Below, one piece after another: positions 52,506 to 64,000 of a DNA stretch of 64,000 nt. The notes under the pieces are model-generated. The model did not search any database. It saw nothing but the letters and a program-made list of their open reading frames with translations, and was not told the DNA's origin. Made by a program: the position numbers and the translations under genes. This DNA is from Chlorocebus sabaeus. Its lineage: Eukaryota; Chordata; Mammalia; Primates; Cercopithecidae. The stretch is from contig NC_132919.1 of NCBI RefSeq assembly GCF_047675955.1, positions 66,258,816 to 66,322,815 on the forward strand, in the 5' to 3' direction. Positions within the stretch are counted from its first letter, which is position 1, and the number at the start of each line of letters is the position of its first letter.

Positions 52506-53544
52506 GTAGGTGGGCGAGGGAGGATCAAGGGTAGGGAAGGGCTGCAGGGGAAGGTCATTTCATCTGCTTGGCTCACTTCAAAATGAAGGGCACTGTCCTG
52601 CAAGAGAGGCCAGGCTGAGAAGAAGTTACAGCACAAGCAGGCTCCAAGGAGACCCTGTCCTTTCTAGATCACCTTATTGGTGATGAGATGGAGATTTACA
52701 AAAAGCAGTGGGAATTTAAGATCAGTAACCTGAAGACCAAGGATTTCCATTCAGCCCTTCAGGCCTCTGCCCTTAGGCCATGATTTGGTCACAGTCTGGC
52801 CAAAGCACTGAATTGGTGGGAAACAGGTATTCCCAGGCACTGGTTTGTTGTTTTAGTAATGGGGGTAAATTGGTAACTTACATGTATCTGAATGAACACT
52901 TACCATTTTCTAGGATATTCTAAATGTAATTATTTTTGAGCAGTTCACTGGAGCCCCCTAGGACCTTTTCTTGGAGAGCCCTTTGCACCCTCCTGGGCTG
53001 TCTTGGGTACTCTGGATGGAGCTCTCTGTTCCCTTGGAAAGGCAGGAAGTCAGATAGCTTTGGGGCTGGTCCCTTAGCAGCATCTTGAGGTGGCTTTTGG
53101 GGAGAAGCCAGGATTTCCCTTTCCTCCCTACTGCTGCTTCCCAGCTCAGAGAACTCTCTGCTTGAAAGAAACTATAGCCCTCAGAGATGTGCCTTTCCCC
53201 GTCCTGGCCACAGGAGAGTCCAGTTCCACCTGTTTCCCAGCTGGCTTTCATGCAGAGGCTCTTCCCTCCCCTCTGCACCCCCACTCTCCCACCCCTGGCC
53301 GAATCCCACCCCAGGACCCTTCAGAGCTAGGGCAGAACCCTGGCCAACTCAGCCTTCTAACAGCTGCATAAATTGACTCCATGAGGGTATGCGTTTCTTG
53401 AGGGTATGCCTTACTTCTCCCTGTATACCCTAACCCAACACCTAGTAGGTGCTCAGTTGAACGAAGTGTGTATGTGCTTTTTAAATATAATATACTAATA
53501 ACATCTTGCATTTAAAAGAACATTTAAAATTAAACTATTTCAAG

Positions 53545-54850
53545 ATTAAAAACTTTTGAGCTTCAAAGGATACTATCGAGAAAATGAAAAGACAACCCAC
53601 AGAATGGGAGAAAATATTTGCAAATCAAATATCTGATAAGGTTCTAGTATCGAGAACATATAAAGAACACTTATAACTCAACAATAAAGAGACAAATAAT
53701 CCAGTTATAAAATGAGTAAAGGATTTGAATAGACACTTCTCCAAAGAAGATACACACATGGCCAGGAAAGATGCTCATTATCATTAGACATCAGGGAAAT
53801 GCACATCGAAACCACAGTGAGATACTACTTCACACCCCCTAGGATGGCGGTAATAAAAAAAGCGACAACTAGTGTTGACAAAAATGTGGAGAGGTTGGAA
53901 CTCAGATATTGCTGGTGGGAATGTAAAATAGTGCAGCCACTTTGGCAAATAGTTTGGCAGTTCCTTGATAAGTTAAACATAGAATTATGTATACAATTCC
54001 ACTCCTAGATATATACCCAAGAGAACTAAAAATATAAGTCCACTCAAAAACTTGTACATGGATGTTCATAGCAGCATTATTGATAATAGCAAAAGAGTAG
54101 AAACAACCCAAATGTCTATTAACTGATGAATGGATGAATAAAATGTGGTAAAATTCTGGCAATGAAAAGGGATGAAGTCCTGATACATGCTACAACATGG
54201 TGGAAAATATTATGCTAAGTGAAAGAAGTCAGATTCAAAGGGTCATATGTTGTGTTCATATCTATTCATGTGAGATGTACAAAATACGAAAAACCACAGA
54301 AACAGAAAATAGGTTAGTGACTTCATTCACTTCCTATTCCCCTTTCTCCCAGCCCCTGGCAATCACTAATATATCAGTATTTCTTTTTGGGGTGATGAAA
54401 ATCTTTTTTCTTTTTCTTTTCTTTTTTTTTTTTTCCAGTCTCACTCTGCCGCCCAGGCTGGAGTGCAGTGGCACAATCTTGACTCACCACGAACTCCACC
54501 TCCCGAGTTCAAGCGATTCTCATGCCTCAGCCTCCCAAGTAGCTGGGATTATGGGTGCACACCACCACGCCTGGCTAATTTTTGTATTTTTAGTAGAGAC
54601 AGGGTTTCACCATGTTGGCCAGGCTGGTCTCGAACTCCTGACCTCAGGTGATCCACTTGTCTTGGCCTCCTGAAGTGCTGGGATTACAGACGTGAACCAC
54701 CATGCCCAGCCAGAAAAATCTTCTAAAATTAGATAGTGATGATGGTTGCACAATTGTGTTAATAGACTAGAAGCAATTGAACTGTACACTTTAAATGGGT
54801 GTATTTTATGGTATATGAATTATATCTCATTAAAGCTGTTATATTTTTTC
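53545..54850 (+). mobile_element. Old L1 (L1M type) 3' end, interrupted by Alu
   Basis: ORF2-derived sequence can be followed from AAAATGAAAAGACAACCCAC through AATAGACACTTCTCCAAAGA and TGCTGGTGGGAATGTAAAAT. After an Alu at 54403-54711 the 3' UTR resumes (ACTGTACACTTTAAATGGGT, TATATCTCATTAAAGCTGTT). The divergence fits an old L1M element. Confidence 0.85.
54403..54711 (-). mobile_element. Alu inside the L1 of intron 2
   Basis: CAGTCTCACTCTGCCGCCCA after a T tract; flanked by GAAAATCTT / GAAAAATCTT. Confidence 0.94.
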
Positions 54851-55167
54851 AAATTTAACTTTTCAAAGAATGTTAACATAGTTTTGACTGAAATCAAAAT
54901 AAAAGATTAAAATATGTATCCATAATCCTATCACCCAACAATTCAAACCAGTTTTTCTTTAATCCCTTCCAGTCCTTTTCCAAACACTTATGTGATTTTC
55001 ACATACTTATAATTATGCTCAGTTTTTACTGTATATTTCCAAAAGACTATGTACATTTTGTGGTGTCTTCATTTAACAAACATTTATTATTTCTATGTGC
55101 CAGGCACAGTGCCAAGTGTTGACACAAGGATGAATAAAACACTAGTCTTAGTGCCACACTCAGCTTA

Positions 55168-55183
<16 letters not shown>

Positions 55184-55201
<18 letters not shown>

Positions 55202-55486
55202 TTTGAGATGGAGTCTCACTCTGCCACCCAGGCTGTAGTGTAGTGGTACGATTTTGGCTCACTACAACCTCCGCCTCCTGGGTTTAAGTGATTCTCCTGC
55301 CTCAGCCTCCTAAGTAGCTGGGATTACAGGCGCTCATCACCACACCTGGCTAATTTTTGCATTTTTAGTAGAGACAGGGTTTCACCATGTTTGCCAGGCT
55401 GATCTCAAACTCCTCACCTCAAGTGATCCATCTGCCTTGGCCTCCCAAAGTGTTGGGATTACAGGCGTGAGCCACCGCACCCAGCC
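55184..55486 (-). mobile_element. Alu in intron 2, with (TA)n next to its tail
   Basis: A TATATA run at 55165-55183, T-run, GAGATGGAGTCTCACTCTGC; ends CCGCACCCAGCC. Confidence 0.95.
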
Positions 55487-55735
55487 TCTTTTTAGAATTT
55501 ATCTAGTAGGCGTTCTGGTTTTTACCAGAAACCACTTCCCTGAAAGAAAAAAAAAAGGTAGTCCTGTCCTCAGGAGAATCCTCATATTACTATAGATCAG
55601 AAAGTATTATTTCCACTTTAACAGATGAGGAAATTGGGGCTCAAAGAAGTTAAGTGGAAGGTCTAAGGAGGCCCGTCTGGTTACTGACAGCTAGGACTGA
55701 GCTTTGTCCTCTGGCTTCCAGGCCCAGGATCTTTC

Positions 55736-55907
55736 TTTTTTTTTTTTCTTTCTTTTTTTGAGACAAGGTCTTGCTGTGTCGCCCAGGCTGGAGTACAGTG
55801 GTGTGATCATAGTTCACTGCAGCCTTGAACTCCTGGACTCAAGCAGTCCTCCTGCCTCTGACCTCCCAAAGTTCTAGGATTACGGGCTTGAGCCACCACG
55901 CCCAGCC
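55736..55907 (-). mobile_element. Alu monomer-sized element
   Basis: GAGACAAGGTCTTGCTGTGT, middle deleted, ends CACCACGCCCAGCC. Perfect repeat AGGATCTTTCTT on both sides. Confidence 0.92.
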
Positions 55908-55927
55908 TAGGATCTTTCTTAACGTAA

Positions 55928-56673
<746 letters not shown>

Positions 56674-57065
56674 GGCTTATTGATTCTCTACAGAAACTTG
56701 TCCATGTGAAAAAGGTGGGAAGCCCCACCCTTGTTCTAGATGGATTTACCCAAGCTCCCATCACTGCAGCTATGATGGGGCCAATATTTAAACACAAGAT
56801 TATGTGACTCTAAGTTCACTTAAGTTTGGTCTAAAAAACAAAGTTGTCTGCACTGAAGGACATGCAAAACCAACAATAGCAGTGATTATCTCTGGGTAGT
56901 GTGTGATTTTCCTTTTCTTCTCTATGCTTTATCTTTCTTTGCTATAGTTAACAATGTGCTAATTTTACAGAAGAAATCTACAGACACACCCATAGATGTG
57001 TGTGCATGTGGTTGCACATGTATTTGGCATCAGGCAAAGGATTACACTCTAGGGACTCTCCATAG

Positions 57066-57356
<291 letters not shown>

Positions 57357-57772
57357 TGAGATTTAGCTGGAGAGGTTTTGCTTTGGGGAGGAGCAGCAGA
57401 GTATGGGACACTTAGCTTTTCCTCCCCAGCTGTTCAGGAAGCCAACAGAAGTGCCCTGTGTTCTAGCATAGAGATAGGGTGAGGTAGGGGTTGAAAGTGT
57501 TTTCTAGAGAGGCTTATCTCTAGACCAAGCTTCCCAGCCAGCGTGCCAGCAGATCTTGAGACCCTCAGCACTCAGGCAAGAGCCTGTGGTTGCTTTGAGC
57601 CCTGGGACTGGTCGCCTTTAGCAGGAACAGCCTTTTTTGCCACACCGGGGCAGAGTTATATAGTTACAACAGAGGTTGTGTGCCCTGCAAAGCCTAAAGT
57701 ATTTACTATCTGGCCCTTTACAGAAAATGTTTGCTGACCTTGCCTTAGATTATTCGAACATCTGAGTTGTAA

Positions 57773-58077
<305 letters not shown>

Positions 58078-59137
58078 ATAAATGTTATCTCTTAAGGAGG
58101 TATGGGGTTATTTTTATTAAAGAGTGGAATCAGGAAGAGCATATGAATATTCACCCTGAGACACTTATCTCTTGTGTCTGGACTTTTGAGCAAGTAGCTG
58201 GCACTGTGCCTCTAAGGACTACTAAATGTCACCTTCAGCCCAAAGAAGCCTTGTCAGTCTCTGATCTTCCTTTCCATGCCGACTGCCACTGCCCTGTCTC
58301 ACGTTTTTACTTCTTTCCTGGGTGACGCTGGCTTTCTATTTGTCCCCCTTACCTCACTCTGTCTTTCCTTGAGTCCGTCATCTGGTCAACATTTACTGAG
58401 GTGAAGCTCCCTGGAGCTTACTCACTGAGCCTAGTAGAATGCGATCTGCATTCCCATGGGGGAGATAAACCCACGCTAGGTACTGTGGTAGCTCAGAGGA
58501 GGGGCATGTACATCAGACCGAGGCATTCTGGGACTGAGTCTGGTACACCTGGGGTCTGATCTCCTTATGCAGAACATCTACCCTGCAGTCTGCATGATTG
58601 TGGTCAAGTCACTTTTCTAAACAAAGATCTGTAGCCCACAGGCTCCCAGATGCCAGCCTGGAGACTGATTCACTAGGTTGAGGCCCCAGAACTTGTATCC
58701 TGCTCAAGTTCCCCAGGGGATTCTGGTGCATGGCTGGGTGTGGAGCCATTGCCCCGTGTTGCCTTATTGGTTTGATATTCAAGACTCTCTTTCCTGGCCT
58801 TGCAACCAAACTACCCACTCTTCCGCCACATGCTGTAATTGGAGCTCTCCCCAGTCATCTTACAGGGTTGTTGATTTCCTGCCCTTTATGCCTTTTTTCA
58901 TCAGTCCCTTGTGCCTGAGGGCAGGGACCATGTCTTTACCCTGCATCTTTACTGCTGCAAGGACTTTGCACTTAGGGAGCTCTGACAGCATGCCTTGGAT
59001 GAGCAGATGATGTCAGGGGCCCAGTGGTAGTCGGAATGAACTTGGAAATTATCTTTCACGATTCCAATCTCAAAAGGTTGGGGGTTATAGCTTAATATTT
59101 CCTTTAAACACTTTTCCTTTAAAACTATATATATATC

Positions 59138-60175
<1,038 letters not shown>

Positions 60176-60427
60176 TGAGTACCCTGCCCCCACTCCTTCC
60201 CATTTTCTCTCCTCCCTCCTTTCTTTCCTCTCCTCCTCCCTTTCTTCCTATGGCATGTGATTGCCTGTTACTGAACTCTATTAGTAATTAAAGAAAGCCA
60301 AGGGAGACATCGACTTCTCCAGGGACTGGAATCACTGGGAGCTGTAGCAGGCAATACAGGCATAGTGGAGAAAGTGGACTTAGAACAGCTTAGAGCTGGT
60401 TTGGGCTCCAGCTCTGCCCTGGTGACA

Positions 60428-60562
60428 GGGCTGGGTGCGGTTCATGCCTGAAATCCCAGCACTTGGGAGGTTGCGGCAGGAGGATTGCTTGAGCCCAGGA
60501 GTTCAAGGCCAGCCTGGGCAATGTAGCAAGATCCCACCTCTAAATTAAAAAAAAAAAAAAAC
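60428..60562 (+). mobile_element. Alu left monomer (FLAM-like) in intron 4
   Basis: GGGCTGGGTGCGGTTCATGC to AAGATCCCACCTCTAAATT plus A-run. Confidence 0.9.
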
Positions 60563-60890
60563 TAAAACTAAAAACAAACAACAACAACAAACCAAGTTAC
60601 TTAGTCTCTACAAGGCACAGTGTAAAATATTGTTGTCTTCATCTAGAAGGAAGGAAACTAATAGATCAGAGCACATTTAAAACTTCCAACAAATAGATGA
60701 AACATAATGCATAAGGGTGTGACTTCACAGAAGACCTCCTGGGGGACACAGGACCTGAGTGCTGCATGCAGGAGGTGGTGGACAGCTGGGGACAGACAGA
60801 TGTGTGGAAGAGTATGTGGGGCAGATGAACTTGGCTAGAGAGAGAGCTGAGCAAAGCCTTCTTCACACAACCTTTCAAAAAATTTTTGCA

Positions 60891-61264
<374 letters not shown>

Positions 61265-61370
61265 CTACCCTGTTCTTTCCTCCCACCCCTACAACCATAA
61301 TAATTAATTTCCTGTATATTCTTCCAAATTTCTAAATTCATCTACAACAAATACCAGTATAAAGATTTTT

Positions 61371-61686
<316 letters not shown>

Positions 61687-61775
61687 TTATTACTTTCTCC
61701 CCTACAAAGGCAGTATATACACACTGTTCTATATCTTGTCTTGGAGAAGATCTTTTCATATCAGAGCTATTTCAT

Positions 61776-61963
<188 letters not shown>

Positions 61964-62987
61964 TAGTTTACTTAATCAGCCCAGTATTTAATGGATGCTA
62001 GGGCCCGTGTGTTCATAAATAACCTTGTGTATGTGGTCTTTTAGTTCTGCATAACTATCTCTGTTCAGTAAACTCCCAGAAGCAAAATTGCTGAGCAAAA
62101 GGACAGACTAATATATTCACAGATTATTGCCCATTTACACTCCACCAGGAATGTCCTTGTTTCTTAGCCTTGCCAACTGATGGTATTAGCGAACTTTTGG
62201 ATATTTGCTCATCTGATAGGTGGAAAATGGGAAATTCTTATTAAAAGCCTCCTTCAGTTGGACCCATGTTCCATCAGCTGAAAAGAAGATCCCATGTGTT
62301 TGGGACCTTCTTTCCACCCATCCTATGCCCTTGCCTTGGTTCAGGTCCCTCTAGGGTTCTCATCCAGCATAGGAAGAGCACCAGCATTGGGTGGTGTTGC
62401 GGACTGGGCTTGGAGCAGACCTAGTTTCAAGTCCTGTTCCACCACTTACAAGCCCAGGAATGTCAGGCACATTGCTTATTAGTCAAACGCATATAGGAAA
62501 TTCTCTCGTAGGCCCAGAAATAGCTTCTGAGCACATTAGATGGAGTTTTCAAATGTTAAATGGAGGAATTTAGATAGAATACATTGGGGAGGAACAGTCT
62601 CTGTCTCCCATGACCACTGGGACCGTGGTGTGACAGGCCTGCAGTGTGACCCGGGCACAGGGCATGACCTAGGCTCACTTACCTGTCTTAGCCCTTCTTG
62701 TGTGTCTGCCTCCTCTGCAGACCAGCCAGCCATCCCCTTGTGATATGTCTTGCTTTTGTCTCATGTGTCTTGTGATTGGAAAATTCCAGCTTAAGGTCAC
62801 TGAATCAGTAACCATTCTCTCTGTGCAGGAAGTGTTGTCCCGGCTAGTATGGGGAAACTGGAGGGGCAAGGGTCAGGATGTATAGACGAATGCCAGACGG
62901 TGGTGTGAGGAACTGGCAATCTAAGACATACAGATGCATAAACACACAGCCAGCACCAGCATTCGTAGAGCTGGGCCTTGAAGTTAG

Positions 62988-63344
<357 letters not shown>

Positions 63345-63739
63345 TGAAGTGTATATTTCAAGGGTAAAATGTTCTCACCGACACTTAGAGTTCATCAAAG
63401 TTATTACATTATTTAAATATTTGTAACTTTAAATTAGACATAAATTCCTTGTGCTTATCATTACACGTATAAAATCAAAACATCCACAAATTAAACATAA
63501 AAGCATAAAAGACACAACATTCGAAATGAAATTTATTAATATAAAGCGGTTCTGTTTGGCAGAAACCAAATTGCAGTTGGGCTAGTGAATTGACTGTCCT
63601 GAATAGCTCCTTCCGTGTAGACTGGATCTGTATTATAATGATCACTGAGTGGCATAGGTATCATCTGGAGGGTTTAAGTACTTAGATTTAAGTACTTAGA
63701 ATGGTCCCTGGCACATAGGCATCAGTAGTGCTCAAATGA

Positions 63740-64000
<261 letters not shown>

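Overview
The window is primate nuclear DNA, most likely from an Old World monkey. It has dense Alu, L1, MIR/L2 and endogenous-retrovirus LTR content, GT-AG introns and one CpG-island promoter. Several young Alus carry the variants 'cttgagcc' near the tail-distal end and 'ggccggatctcagctc' in the left arm, which I associate with cercopithecoid AluYR subfamilies. That lineage call is an inference.

The right third (about 44.9-64 kb) holds the 5' part of PLEKHM1 on the + strand. A CpG-island promoter and non-coding exon 1 end at 45054. Exon 2 (52420-52505) carries the start codon at 52461. Exon 3 is 57108-57355 and exon 4 is 59548-60174, and the window ends inside the next intron. The three coding pieces join in frame into 306 complete codons, covering the RUN domain and the start of the serine-rich linker. 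The PH domains, LC3-interacting motif and C-terminal zinc-binding region must lie beyond the window. PLEKHM1 is a Rab7/Arl8 effector that tethers late endosomes and autophagosomes to lysosomes. Intron 1 contains an 816-bp solo LTR with a perfect 4-bp target duplication.

The left part (1 to about 44 kb) has no intact gene that I can support. At 6.6-14.5 kb, antisense, it carries three consecutive exons of a SMURF2-like C2 domain with introns retained. One exon has a lost splice acceptor and an in-frame stop, and the next also reads into a stop. This is therefore a duplicated, unprocessed SMURF2 pseudogene fragment beside PLEKHM1. At 24.4-26.4 kb, antisense, lies an HMGN1 retrocopy (stop at codon 16, probable 12-bp target duplication). 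It is split by an LTR7-type solo LTR and by an Alu. A second LTR7-type LTR sits about 550 bp away in the opposite orientation.

The stretch 27-44 kb is Alu-rich intergenic DNA. It includes an unassigned CpG-rich block at 32.86-33.72 kb followed by a 12-copy, 28-bp G/C-skewed minisatellite at 34.0-34.34 kb. Older elements recognised are MER1A/MER1B DNA transposons with 8-bp target duplications, a Tigger-type element, MIRs, L2 remnants and several L1 3' ends.

I found no CRISPR array, tRNA, rRNA or convincing new coding system. The most interesting features are the SMURF2 duplicate, the nested HMGN1/LTR7/Alu locus, the unexplained CpG block with its minisatellite, and an AUG-stop element just upstream of the PLEKHM1 start.
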